Of a stretch of 64,000 nucleotides of DNA, positions 26,907 to 36,158 are shown piece by piece. Made by a program: the position numbers and the translations under genes. Origin of the DNA: an uncultured bacterium (GTDB lineage Bacteria; Cyanobacteriota; Vampirovibrionia; Gastranaerophilales; Gastranaerophilaceae); the NCBI GenBank assembly GCA_902777855.1, contig CACYVN010000001.1, positions 248,001-312,000 on the forward strand, in the 5' to 3' direction. The notes beneath the pieces are model-generated. The model made no database searches. It worked only from the letters and a program-made list of their open reading frames with translations, and had not been told where the DNA came from. The stretch's first letter is position 1, and every line of letters starts with the position of its first letter.

Positions 26907-27887
26907 TTAATCCGTAATAGCAGGTTTTTTCGGCGCGTTTGCTCTTTCCGTCCAGAAATCAACAAGCATTGAACAGAAGAAAATACTTGAATATGTACCA
27001 ATTAGTACACCAAGCATCATAGCCAAAACAAAATCTTTTGTCGTAACACCACCAAAGAAATACAATGCACCAAGAGCCAAGAATGTAGTCATTGATGTAT
27101 TTATACTTCTTGTGATTGTCTGTTGTACAGAAGCATCAACAATTTCGCCGAATGACATTTTCTTTCCGTTATAGCGCAGGTTCTCTCTGATACGGTCGTA
27201 GGTTACAATTGTGTCGTTGACAGAATAACCTATAACCGTAAGCATTGCGGTCAAGAACAATCCGTCAACTTCTACGTTAAAGAACAAACCCAAAAGTGAA
27301 AATGCACCCATTACAAAGCAAACATCATGGATTAAACCTAAGATTGCAGATACAGCATACTTAAATTCAAATCTGAATGAAATGTATGCAACAATCCCAA
27401 GTATTGCAACCAATAGTGCGATAAATGACATTCTGAAAAGTTCAGAACTCAACGTCGGACCAACAGATGTAAACTGCACCATATTAGCATCTTTATAGTC
27501 TTTTTTGATTACATCTGCAATTTTATCTGCCATATCAGAACCTTCATCAATAAACTTGGTTCTGACTGAAATCATAGAAGTTTCTTGTGCTTTCTCGTCT
27601 TTTGATGTACCTTTTAATACCTGCACATAAGCACTCGGAACTCCGGCTTTTGTTAAATTAGTCTGAATAGTACCGACATCTTTATGGTCAACATTTGCAC
27701 TTGTTTCATACTGCAAAATTGAACCGCCGGTATAATCAATACCGACTCTTACAGGTGAATGGGTCGGATAATTCATCATTGAATAAATCATTGCAACAAT
27801 GCCCGGCAAGAGTAATACGGCTGATAAACACATCCATAGAACTCTGTACTTGACAACATGTATTCCGTTCTTATTAAAATTAAACAT
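26907..27887 (-). CDS. secF: Protein translocase subunit SecF
   Basis: This 326-residue inner-membrane protein has an N-terminal segment, then the SecF head motif RVGIDYTGGSILQYE, a periplasmic loop, and five clustered membrane segments with the conserved VGPTLSSEL and GYSVNDTIVTYDRIREN. SecDF uses ion flow to pull secreted proteins through SecYEG. GAGGT lies upstream of the ATG. It follows secD by 19 bases and is the last gene before a terminator. The length is normal for a separate, non-fused SecF. Confidence 0.95.
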   Translation of the reverse strand: MFNFNKNGIHVVKYRVLWMCLSAVLLLPGIVAMIYSMMNYPTHSPVRVGIDYTGGSILQYETSANVDHKDVGTIQTNLTKAGVPSAYVQVLKGTSKDEKAQETSMISVRTKFIDEGSDMADKIADVIKKDYKDANMVQFTSVGPTLSSELFRMSFIALLVAILGIVAYISFRFEFKYAVSAILGLIHDVCFVMGAFSLLGLFFNVEVDGLFLTAMLTVIGYSVNDTIVTYDRIRENLRYNGKKMSFGEIVDASVQQTITRSINTSMTTFLALGALYFFGGVTTKDFVLAMMLGVLIGTYSSIFFCSMLVDFWTERANAPKKPAITD

Positions 27888-27906
27888 TTTTATCTACCTC
27901 TTACTC

Positions 27907-29259
27907 TTAATCTAATATACCAAAACGTGCTTTTTCTCTTTTTGTTTCCTCAAACACCGCAGCCTGACCAATTTCTTCTTTCTTCAAACCGAATAAGCCC
28001 GGATACTTGAGTTCACCGGTACCAAATATCAGGTGCATAAAGTTTCTGGTAACCGTAATTGCAGTAAACAGTGAAACAATAATACCGATAAACAGTGTCA
28101 GAGCAAAACCTTTAACAACGCTTGTACCCAAGAAATACAAGATGACACATGTCAACATTGTTGTCATGTTTGAATCGATAATACTTGTCCAGGCTCTGTC
28201 AAAACCTGAATTTATAGCAGTAAACAGGTTTCTGCCCGCTCTCAATTCTTCTTTCGTTCGTTCAAATATAAGAATATTGGCATCAACCGCCATACCTATA
28301 CTCAATACAAAACCTGCTATGCCGGCAAGCGTAAGCACAACCCCGAACGCCTTAAACAGTGCAAACAGGATTAGACCGTAAATTATTAACGCTATATCAG
28401 CAATAACACCGGGTAAACGGTACATCAAAAGCATAAATATCATAACGAGCGCAATGCCAATTATACTTGCCGTTTTTGATTTTTCGATACTGACAGCACC
28501 TAATGTAGGTCCGACAGTGTTTTCTTGAATGATTTGTGAAGGAACAGGTAATGCACCAGCTTTTAACAAATCAACCATTTCTTTTGCTTCTTCAGGAGAA
28601 AAACCTGATTCACCCCCACCTGAAATTTCAGCTTTACCGCCGTAGATAGGCTCATTAATAACAGGAGCTGATATTTCTTCACCGTCAAAATATATTGCCA
28701 TAGGTTTGCCAACCCATTTTTCCGTTAATTCACCGAATTTTTGCGCACCTTTAGCGTTAAATTCCAATGATACAGTCCATTGACCTGCCTGATTTGTACC
28801 GATATTCGCATCTTTTAAATCTTCACCGGTCAAACTGTCACCTTCGCTTGTTTTTGCACTTTCCCATACCGGTGCATGCGTTTTCGGATCACGAGCCTGA
28901 ATATTTCCATCCATTACAGGCTGTTTAAATTCTAATTGTGCGGTTTTACCAAGAATTTTTTCCGCTTCTTTAGAATTCATAACACCCGGAATTTCAATTA
29001 ATAATCTTTTGTCCCCAACCTGAGCAACACTTGTTTCCGATACCCCGAGTTTGTTTACACGCTTTTCAATAGCAGTTTGTAAACGATTCATTGTATCGGG
29101 TGTAATTTTTCTGATTGAATTTGTTGTCTGTGCTTCAAGAACGATTCTTGAACCGCCGACCAAATCAAGTCCGAGTTTTGTAGGCATCTTGCAAACAGTA
29201 ATTATTGAAGCAATTACAATTGCAACAATTACCCAGAACATAATTAGTTTGTTTTTCAA
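27907..29259 (-). CDS. secD: Protein translocase subunit SecD
   Basis: This 450-residue protein has an N-terminal membrane segment, the GLDLVGGSRIVLEAQ motif, a P1-type periplasmic domain (LLIEIPGV, AQLEFK, SGGGESGFSPEEA), and six C-terminal segments with GMAVDANILIFERTKEEL. It partners SecF. The start codon is TTG, supported by an AGGG ribosome site about seven bases upstream and by the normal distance to the first membrane segment. The protein is shorter than E. coli SecD but similar to those of many anaerobes. It lies directly after dapA on the same strand. Confidence 0.95.
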   Translation of the reverse strand: MKNKLIMFWVIVAIVIASIITVCKMPTKLGLDLVGGSRIVLEAQTTNSIRKITPDTMNRLQTAIEKRVNKLGVSETSVAQVGDKRLLIEIPGVMNSKEAEKILGKTAQLEFKQPVMDGNIQARDPKTHAPVWESAKTSEGDSLTGEDLKDANIGTNQAGQWTVSLEFNAKGAQKFGELTEKWVGKPMAIYFDGEEISAPVINEPIYGGKAEISGGGESGFSPEEAKEMVDLLKAGALPVPSQIIQENTVGPTLGAVSIEKSKTASIIGIALVMIFMLLMYRLPGVIADIALIIYGLILFALFKAFGVVLTLAGIAGFVLSIGMAVDANILIFERTKEELRAGRNLFTAINSGFDRAWTSIIDSNMTTMLTCVILYFLGTSVVKGFALTLFIGIIVSLFTAITVTRNFMHLIFGTGELKYPGLFGLKKEEIGQAAVFEETKREKARFGILD

Positions 29260-29306
29260 TTTTCTACCCTCTTATATGTATTTACTATATTAAATTACGT
29301 TTAAAC

Positions 29307-30212
29307 TTATTCTCCGTTTTCAAGCTCTTGTTTAACCTGATCAATTACCCTGAAAAGAACGATTTTTTCGTCATCGTTCAGTGTAACTAACGGACTTCTG
29401 ACATATTCCTCAATCAGCCCTTTGTATTTCAAAGCTGCTTTGACAGGAATCGGATTAGGAGCCATAAATAACTGTCTGAATACAGGATAAAGCTTTTTGT
29501 GCATATTTCTTGCAACAAGAATATCACCTGATTTAAAATTCCTAATCATTGATTTAATTTCCGTTCCGAACAAGTGAGAAGCTACGGAAATTACCCCTCT
29601 TGCCCCCAATGAAAGCATCGGCAGTGTCAGACTGTCATCGCCTGAATAAATTGCAAAACTGTCAGGGCAAAAACTTCTGATTTCGGTTACTTTGTCCATA
29701 TCACCAAGACTTTGCTTTATACCGACAATATTTTCATAAGTTGAAGCAAGATAAGCAACCGTTGACGGCTCAATACTAATACCTGTTCTTGACGGAATAT
29801 TATAAAGAATTATCGGCAAATCAGTTGATTTTGCAATTGTTTCAAAATGATTTAACAAGCCTAACTGGTTTGGTTTATTGTAATAAGGGACGACCGATAA
29901 AATTGCATCCGCTTCTTCTTTTTGAGCATTTTTGGAAAACTCAACCGCTGTTTTTGTCGAGTTTGAACCTGCGCTTAAAATAATTTTTGCTTTATTTGCG
30001 ACTGCATGTTTTACGGTACTGACAAGCTCTCTTTCTTCTTCATTTGTAAGTGTTGGAGATTCACCCGTAGTTCCTGCCACAAGTATGGCATCACTGCCGT
30101 TTTCAACTAAATATTTGGCAAGTTTTTCGACTCCGTCATAATCAATTTCTCCCTTTGCATTCATAGGAGTAACCATAGCCGTTATAACTTCACCGCAATC
30201 AAATCTTGTCAT
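29307..30212 (-). CDS. dapA: 4-hydroxy-tetrahydrodipicolinate synthase
   Basis: This protein of about 301 residues condenses pyruvate with aspartate semialdehyde in lysine/diaminopimelate synthesis. It has the GTTGESPTL motif, the tyrosine in VVPYYNKPNQ, the Schiff-base lysine in IVGIKQSLGD and the YSGDDSLTLP substrate loop. The ATG at 30212 (protein begins MTRFDCGEVITAM) is preferred to one ten codons upstream, because GAGG sits eight bases before it and the length then matches the family. It belongs to the minus-strand run pilT-recO-dapA-secD-secF. Confidence 0.95.
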   Translation of the reverse strand: MTRFDCGEVITAMVTPMNAKGEIDYDGVEKLAKYLVENGSDAILVAGTTGESPTLTNEEERELVSTVKHAVANKAKIILSAGSNSTKTAVEFSKNAQKEEADAILSVVPYYNKPNQLGLLNHFETIAKSTDLPIILYNIPSRTGISIEPSTVAYLASTYENIVGIKQSLGDMDKVTEIRSFCPDSFAIYSGDDSLTLPMLSLGARGVISVASHLFGTEIKSMIRNFKSGDILVARNMHKKLYPVFRQLFMAPNPIPVKAALKYKGLIEEYVRSPLVTLNDDEKIVLFRVIDQVKQELENGE

Positions 30213-30297
30213 CCTTTGTCCCTCGTCTTTAAAATAATACATGATAATTATATTACAAAGACAGCCAAATAGACAATTATTAAGATAATTTTAATAA

Positions 30298-31068
30298 TTA
30301 TGCGGGGAGCTCTGACAAAACCTGAGAGGTTTTTATTCTTTTAGGGCATTTTTTTTCAATATATTCTTTTAAAACACCAAAAGTCACTTCGCAAACCTTA
30401 TCATTTGCCTTCTGTTCAAATTCCCCGGTGCAATCAAAGTCATTTACCGCCATTTGCTTAAAAAATTCGCACAATTTGGGATGCATTTTTTTCTTTGAAT
30501 AAGGGACAGAATTTGCACAATCAGAGCATATAATTCCACCGAGTTCGGGAACAAAATATACCGTTTGATTTTTTGTATCATGCCTGCAGTTCAGACAGGT
30601 ATCAAATTCCAGCGAAAACCCTGATTCAGACATCATTTTTAACTGAAATTTTATAACAGCAATAAAAATCTCAACTTTTGTTTGTGCCTCTGAAATTTTA
30701 CCTAAAGCTTTATAAAGAAGATTATAAACTTCATTTGATGACGGATCATCTTCAAGTCCAAAATTATTTACGACTTCAGCTATATACATAGAATAAAATA
30801 TTTTATCCAAATCAGTTCTTGTCTGCTTAAAAGTATTTAAGCATTCTGCCTGACAAATTGTGCTGAAATTTCTGCCTTTTCGCAGCATCACAGTATTTGC
30901 GACAAGACAATCCATCCTTGCACCCAATTTGCTTTTTGGTTTTTTAACACCTTTTGCTATTCCTTTTATAAGCCCTTTTTCTTTTGAATACATAACAATA
31001 ATTTTGTCTGATTCACTCAAATTGTAAGACTTTAAATTAATAGCATCCGTAACATAACTATTATCCAT
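30298..31068 (-). CDS. recO: DNA repair protein RecO
   Basis: The 256-residue protein has the N-terminal OB-fold pattern (AINLKSYNLSESDKIIVMYSKEKGLIKG, VKKPKSKLGARM), a helical middle and the zinc finger CLNCRHD...CSDCA near residues 155-180. RecO mediates loading of RecA onto SSB-coated DNA together with RecR and RecF. GGGAAG precedes the ATG. It follows the pilT-like gene by 29 bases and precedes dapA, all in one likely transcript. Confidence 0.9.
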   Translation of the reverse strand: MDNSYVTDAINLKSYNLSESDKIIVMYSKEKGLIKGIAKGVKKPKSKLGARMDCLVANTVMLRKGRNFSTICQAECLNTFKQTRTDLDKIFYSMYIAEVVNNFGLEDDPSSNEVYNLLYKALGKISEAQTKVEIFIAVIKFQLKMMSESGFSLEFDTCLNCRHDTKNQTVYFVPELGGIICSDCANSVPYSKKKMHPKLCEFFKQMAVNDFDCTGEFEQKANDKVCEVTFGVLKEYIEKKCPKRIKTSQVLSELPA

Positions 31069-31097
31069 TATCTTCCCAAGTTTAGCGGAGATTAAGT

Positions 31098-32195
31098 TTA
31101 ATTATTAACCCCCGTACCATGATACACCCCTCTTATCATCTGTTCAAGTTCAGATTTTGAGTCAGAATAATAAAGGGCTGTTTCTTTTGTAATTTTGCCT
31201 TCTTCATACAAGCGGTACAATGACATATTCATTGTAACCATGTTATTGTAAGAGCCCTGTTTTACAAGCTCATATACTCTTTCAAGTTCGTCTTTTGCAA
31301 TAAAATCAATTACAGGAGGAGTAACAACAAGAACTTCAGGAGCAGGGAGCCTTGAATCTCCGTCAACAGTCGGAACAAGTTTTTGAGCTATCGTCCCTCT
31401 TAATGTATTTGACAATTGCTGCCTAACGAAACTCCTTTCATTCGGCTCAAAGAAGTTTACAATTCTGTTAACCGTCTGAACCGCATCATTTGTGTGAATT
31501 GTTGATACTACCATATGACCTGTTTCTGCAGCATTTAGTGCCGCCTCGACAGTTTCTCTGTCCCTGATTTCTCCTATAAATATAACATCAGGGTCCTGTC
31601 TTAATGCATATTTAATACCATCTGTAAAAGACGGAGTATCTATAAGCAATTGTCTTTGAGATACTATAGATTTTTTATTTGTATAAATAAACTCTACAGG
31701 ATCTTCAATAGTTACAATATGTTTTGCATATTTTTCATTTATAAAATCTATCAAGGACGCAATGGTAGTCGATTTTCCCGAACCCGTCGGACCTGTAATC
31801 AAAACTATACCGTTATTAAAATCTGCAAAATCCTCTATTGTTTTGGGTAAATTAAGTTCCTCAAACGATTTTATATAATAAGGAATAACCCTGAAAACTA
31901 TCGCACTTTTGGCAAGCTGATGGCTTAAATTTACCCTGAATCTCGAAAATTGAGGAATTTCGTAAGAAAAATCTATATCAAAAAACCTTGAAATTCTGTC
32001 TTTCAAATGTTCCGGAGCAATTGTTTTTATTGTTAAATCTAAATCTTCTTCAGTCAAAGGCGGAAGATTAATTCTCATAATCTGCCCTGCAACTCTGATA
32101 GCCGGGCGTTCACCTACACCCAAGTGAATATCTGAAGCTCCGACAGTAACAGCCTGTCTTAAAAAATCATCTATAAAAAAAGGTGTATCAGCCAC
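31098..32195 (-). CDS. pilT: Type IV pilus retraction ATPase PilT-like
   Basis: This is a secretion-superfamily ATPase of 365 residues from the preferred start. Walker A GPTGSGKST lies at about residues 135-143, the aspartate box in TIEDPVEFI, Walker B in DVIFIGEIRD and the histidine box in TGHMVVSTIHT. The N-terminal ASDIHLGVGERPAIRVAG module is typical of PilT/PilU. The start is set at GTG 32195 because AGGAG sits eight bases upstream. The upstream in-frame ATG at 32258 adds a 21-residue hydrophobic stretch with no ribosome site. PilT depolymerises pili for twitching or DNA uptake. PilU is the alternative. Confidence 0.85.
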   Translation of the reverse strand: MADTPFFIDDFLRQAVTVGASDIHLGVGERPAIRVAGQIMRINLPPLTEEDLDLTIKTIAPEHLKDRISRFFDIDFSYEIPQFSRFRVNLSHQLAKSAIVFRVIPYYIKSFEELNLPKTIEDFADFNNGIVLITGPTGSGKSTTIASLIDFINEKYAKHIVTIEDPVEFIYTNKKSIVSQRQLLIDTPSFTDGIKYALRQDPDVIFIGEIRDRETVEAALNAAETGHMVVSTIHTNDAVQTVNRIVNFFEPNERSFVRQQLSNTLRGTIAQKLVPTVDGDSRLPAPEVLVVTPPVIDFIAKDELERVYELVKQGSYNNMVTMNMSLYRLYEEGKITKETALYYSDSKSELEQMIRGVYHGTGVNN

Positions 32196-32292
32196 TAAAT
32201 CCTCTCCTATTAAATTTATATTTAATATATTTATAACATTTTTTTCGATTTTATACAAGATTATTTTATGATATTATTCATTTGTCGGAATT

Positions 32293-34698
32293 ATGTTAGA
32301 CAGGGATAAAATAAGAGATTATCTGCAAAACAGAAATTTTGTAATGTGCATAACTTCGCTGTTTTTTATGTGCGGAATTTTGTCCTGCTTTTCAGGGAAA
32401 GAATTTATCAGTGCAATTGCCGTTACAATAATTCTTTCTGTCCTGTTAATAACAAAAATTTTTGATATCAAACGTGTACTGATTCTTGCTTTTGTATTTT
32501 ATTTCGGATTTATTTTGACATTTTTCAAAGTAAAAAATTCAGACGAACTTGTCAGTCTTGCGCCTGTTAATACTGATTTTTACGGTCAGATTGTAAGTAT
32601 TCCTAACAGTGCAGAAAAAGGGAAGGCAAAATTTTTCTTTGAAGTCGAAAAAGCCGGAAATAAAGAAGTTAAAGGGAAAACACTTTTAACAGTCAGCGCA
32701 GAAGAAAAAGAAATTGCAAAACTTAATATCGGACAAAAAATTACAATCCACGGGAATTTAAGACAACCATTCAGGTCAACAAATCCGTCACAATTTGATT
32801 ACAGTAATTATCTTAAAAATTTCGGAGTATTTACCGTTATATACTCTCAGGATAATAAATTTAAAATTCATAACAGTAAAATGAGTCCGAAATGGGAATT
32901 TCTGTATAAACTAAACAATGTAAGAAATTCCGTACTCAAAACACATTCTAAATATTTAAAAAGCCCGAATCTTGAAATTTTAGGCGGAATTGTATTTGGC
33001 GATGATGCGGTTGCCCCTCCCGATTATATAAAAAATTCTTTTATAAATTCCGGATTACTGCATATTCTTGCCGCATCAGGAATGAATGTCGGGTTTATAT
33101 TTTCTTTCTGGTTTTTCATAATGACGTTTTTGCGGATGCCGTATAAACCGAGAGTGATAACAGGCATGTTGCTTGTTATCGTATATACTTTAATGACAGG
33201 GCTCGGAGCTTCGGTTGTACGAGCATCACTAATGCTATTATTCGTTCTTGCAGGAAAACTCATTAACAGAGATACACATTCCATTTCGCTTTTATCTTTT
33301 GTTGCGGTGCTTATGCTGTTGTACAATCCCGCATATATTAATGATGTCGGATTCCAGCTTTCTTTTCTGGTCACTTTCGGACTTTTGACAACCGCAAATA
33401 TTATTATGAAAAAAACTGATAAAATTCCGGATAAACTAACCGCAATCATACTCATTCCGGTTGTTGCACAAATCTGGGTTGCACCGGTTCAAATGTTTTA
33501 TTTTAACACTTTCAGCCTGTATTCAATTCTTGCTAATATAGCATCTTCGGTACTTTTAATTGTAATAAGTTTTACGGGATTTATAAGTTCAGTTCTTGCA
33601 ATTTTTCAGCCGATTGCAGATTTTGTCTGCACGGGTTCCGATTTTATAAACAATCACCTTATAAATGTCCTTGTTATAATTTCTGATTTCTTCGGCTCTC
33701 TTCCACACAGTCTTATTCAGACCACACACCCAAATATCATTCAAATTTCCGTTTATTATCTTATGCTCATTTGCACATCTGTTCTTATTAAATACAATGA
33801 ATACAAAAAGGCTTTTATAACAATCGTTTCAGTTTCTTTTATTTTGCTTTTATCAACAATAAATATCCCTGATAAAAATCTTGAAATAATCGCTTTTGAT
33901 GTCGGAAATGCTGACAGTTTTATGATTAAAACACCGCAAAACAAATATTTTTTCATTGATACGGGTAAAATGCCGTATCAAAGCGGAAATTCTCAGGCAA
34001 AAATTATTATGCTCAAATACCTCAAAGACCACGGCATTAAAGACCTTGAAGGAGTCATCGTAACACACTTTGATAATGATCACTCGGGCGGAACAACGGA
34101 ATTTATCCAAAACACAAAGATAAAAACTCTGTATCTTAACAGCACAAAAACAGAAACTCAAACCGCCGTTAATATATTCAAAACTGCAAAAGAAAATAAT
34201 CAGAAATGGAAAATTGCCCAAAATAATAAACTGATATACAAAGAACCTGATTTGAAAATCTATACATATAAAGCAAATATCAAAGGAAAAGATGAAAGCA
34301 ACGGTTGTTCAATTATCACACTATTATCCTACAAGAATTTTGATATGCTTTTTATGGGCGATGCAGGAATTGATGCTTTTGAGCAGGTCAAACAAAATCT
34401 TGCGCACAATATTGAGGTATTAAAAGTCGGACATCACGGCGGACCGAATGTTGTGAATCAGAAAATGACCGAACATCTTAATAATAAAATTTCTCTTATT
34501 TCAACAGGGATAAATACTTTCGGGCATCCGAATAAAGGGACTCTTGATGTTTTGCGCAAAACTGAAATTTTAAGAACAGATTTGCTCAATTCAATCAAAA
34601 TTACTTCGGATGGGAATGAATACAAAATTTATTCTTATGACACGAATGACAAAAAGTATAAAATTAAACAGAGTTTTTATGCATTAAAGAACAGATAA
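32293..34698 (+). CDS. comEC: ComEC/Rec2-family DNA uptake channel
   Basis: This 801-residue protein has three parts. First comes an N-terminal membrane pair and OB-like DUF4131 region. Then the competence domain with many membrane segments (HILAASGMNVGFIFSF, MTGLGASVVRASLMLL, DVGFQLSFLVTFGLL) follows. Last is a C-terminal metallo-beta-lactamase-like nuclease domain with VTHFDNDHSGG and LKVGHHGG. It moves single-stranded DNA across the inner membrane during transformation and probably degrades the other strand. It is divergent from pilT, and both fit a DNA-uptake system using pili. The full domain set is intact. Confidence 0.9.
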   Translation: MLDRDKIRDYLQNRNFVMCITSLFFMCGILSCFSGKEFISAIAVTIILSVLLITKIFDIKRVLILAFVFYFGFILTFFKVKNSDELVSLAPVNTDFYGQIVSIPNSAEKGKAKFFFEVEKAGNKEVKGKTLLTVSAEEKEIAKLNIGQKITIHGNLRQPFRSTNPSQFDYSNYLKNFGVFTVIYSQDNKFKIHNSKMSPKWEFLYKLNNVRNSVLKTHSKYLKSPNLEILGGIVFGDDAVAPPDYIKNSFINSGLLHILAASGMNVGFIFSFWFFIMTFLRMPYKPRVITGMLLVIVYTLMTGLGASVVRASLMLLFVLAGKLINRDTHSISLLSFVAVLMLLYNPAYINDVGFQLSFLVTFGLLTTANIIMKKTDKIPDKLTAIILIPVVAQIWVAPVQMFYFNTFSLYSILANIASSVLLIVISFTGFISSVLAIFQPIADFVCTGSDFINNHLINVLVIISDFFGSLPHSLIQTTHPNIIQISVYYLMLICTSVLIKYNEYKKAFITIVSVSFILLLSTINIPDKNLEIIAFDVGNADSFMIKTPQNKYFFIDTGKMPYQSGNSQAKIIMLKYLKDHGIKDLEGVIVTHFDNDHSGGTTEFIQNTKIKTLYLNSTKTETQTAVNIFKTAKENNQKWKIAQNNKLIYKEPDLKIYTYKANIKGKDESNGCSIITLLSYKNFDMLFMGDAGIDAFEQVKQNLAHNIEVLKVGHHGGPNVVNQKMTEHLNNKISLISTGINTFGHPNKGTLDVLRKTEILRTDLLNSIKITSDGNEYKIYSYDTNDKKYKIKQSFYALKNR

Positions 34699-34718
34699 TA
34701 GCATTATGAACATGCAGT

Positions 34719-34735
34719 GTGCAATTCTTTGCACC
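34719..34735. repeat. GTGCAA-type palindrome (dispersed family, copy 1)
   Basis: GTGCAATTCTTTGCACC is an imperfect palindrome of the same type as copies at 35794-35812, 35846-35863 and 36067-36087. It lies just after the comEC stop. Confidence 0.5.
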
Positions 34736-34758
34736 TTACTCACGGGTGACACACAAAA

Positions 34759-34786
34759 AATAAGGTGCGAAATTTCGCACCTTATT
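34759..34786. terminator. Bidirectional hairpin between comEC and the lytic transglycosylase gene
   Basis: AATAAGGTGCGAAATTTCGCACCTTATT is a 28-base continuous palindrome between two convergent genes. T-tracts are short, so it is a moderate terminator candidate for both strands. Confidence 0.5.
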
Positions 34787-34807
34787 AAACTGAATTTTAA
34801 ATGTCTG

Positions 34808-35524
34808 TTAAATATCCGCATCCATAGCGGCATCTAAAATATCGCTTTGCCCTACATTTTTGGCACTTTCCATCGGAACAGGTGCTTTTTTGTTTGCAGG
34901 AGCCGTTGCCACAAATTGCGGTACTATATCAATTTTAGGTATTTCTGCAGCAGGAGCGCTCTGTGGCACCTGTGCAACATGTGTAGTTTGTGCCGGCGCA
35001 GGTTTTTGAGCCTGTACCTTAGCCTTTGTCTTTTGTAACTTGTTGTATGCGACTACAGCAGGATCTGTATGAGCCTTAAGGTAGTAATAATCAGACATTA
35101 TTTGAGATACAAATCTTTTTGTTTCTCTGTACGGAGGGACTGCGTTATATTTTTTTACATTTGCAGGCCCTGCATTGTAAGCGGCGATTGCCAGTTCCAT
35201 TGAACCGAACATTTTATACATGGATTTGTAATACATAATCCCTGCCTTGATGTTGTCATCAAGCGAGTAGGGATTCAAACCCATTCTTCTTGCCGTTGAC
35301 GGCAAAAGCTGAAACACTCCGACTGCACCGTGAGCACTTCTGGCTTCGTGTCTGAAACCTGATTCTGTTTTTGCGATGCTGAGTGTAATTGCGGGATCAA
35401 CTCCCATTTCGACAGAATACTTGACTATTGCCGCTTTCACCGTATCCACACTGGCTGCATTTGCCTGAGAAAATAACATCATAACCAATGCTACGGCTAA
35501 GAGTAATAATTTTTTTAAAGTCAA
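34808..35524 (-). CDS. Secreted lytic transglycosylase (SLT domain)
   Basis: This 238-residue protein has a signal peptide of about 23 residues ending in SQANA. Residues 40-150 form a transglycosylase domain with the catalytic glutamate in IAKTESGF, GAVGVFQLLPSTARRMG, and AIAAYNAGPANVKKY. A proline/alanine/glutamine-rich tail follows. It should cleave peptidoglycan in the periplasm, possibly to let envelope-spanning machinery through. The start is TTG with GAGG eight bases upstream. A well-formed promoter lies at 35624-35651. Confidence 0.85.
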   Translation of the reverse strand: MTLKKLLLLAVALVMMLFSQANAASVDTVKAAIVKYSVEMGVDPAITLSIAKTESGFRHEARSAHGAVGVFQLLPSTARRMGLNPYSLDDNIKAGIMYYKSMYKMFGSMELAIAAYNAGPANVKKYNAVPPYRETKRFVSQIMSDYYYLKAHTDPAVVAYNKLQKTKAKVQAQKPAPAQTTHVAQVPQSAPAAEIPKIDIVPQFVATAPANKKAPVPMESAKNVGQSDILDAAMDADI

Positions 35525-35623
35525 AATAAAATCCTCAAAGTTGTAAATTGAAAATTCTCCAAGAGCTACTTTTTGTGTCTAAATCAATAAACTTTTCACT
35601 CTTTTTGAATAAGTTATGCAACT

Positions 35624-35651
35624 ATTATATTACAAAAATTTAAAATTTCAA
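35624..35651 (-). promoter_or_regulatory. Sigma-70 promoter of the lytic transglycosylase gene
   Basis: Read on the minus strand, TTGAAA (35646-35651) and TATAAT (35624-35629) are separated by 16 bases. This gives a leader of about 90 bases before the TTG start. Confidence 0.6.
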
Positions 35652-36158
35652 GTCTTTTTTGTAAACTGCCCGTTGTGTACATTGCCAAAACCCTTACGCA
35701 GAGCCACTTTACGCTATGTACAATTAGTGTATTTTTTACGCTAATTGTGTCAATATTCAGAGTTTGCTAAAGTCTGACCTGCAAGAATTTTTTGGTGCAA
35801 AGAATTGCATCCTACAAGCTCGCAATGACATGATGGCAATAAGAAGGTGCAAATAATTGCACCCTACACGCTGACAGATTCCGAAACACTGTAAGGTAGA
35901 CTAAAGTCTACCCTACATGCTACGGCACTTCGTGCCTCGTAATGACAATGAACTCATAATGGCATTAATGATGGGATTGCCACGCCCTGACGGGCTCGCA
36001 ATGACATGAGGTAAAAGGAGGGTCGTAATGATATGAAAATAAAGAAGCTCGCAATGACAAAAATGCAGGGTGCAAGAATTGCACCCTGTCAGAATTTTAT
36101 CAGGTACCAGGCTAAAGCCTGACCTACAAGCTTTAGCCTGACCTACAATCCTACAAGT
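35652..36158. repeat. Non-coding region packed with short dispersed palindromes
   Basis: This 500-base stretch has no gene. It contains GGTGCAA-AATTGCACC palindromes at 35794-35812, 35846-35863 and 36067-36087. Five variants of CTCGCAATGACA occur (near 35819, 35936, 35995, 36023 and 36048), and there are hairpins such as GGTAGACTAAAGTCTACC and GGCACTTCGTGCC (35902-35936). An AGGCTAAAGC/GCTTTAGCCT pair lies at 36109-36139. The composition resembles clusters of REP-like intergenic repeats. One hairpin may terminate the giant gene. Confidence 0.5.
36059..36088 (-). terminator. Candidate terminator of the giant cysteine-rich gene
   Basis: On the minus strand the perfect stem CAGGGTGCAA/TTGCACCCTG with a three-base loop is followed by CATTTTTG. 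It lies 71 bases after the stop at 36159. It also belongs to the dispersed palindrome family, so the terminator role is tentative. Confidence 0.4.
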
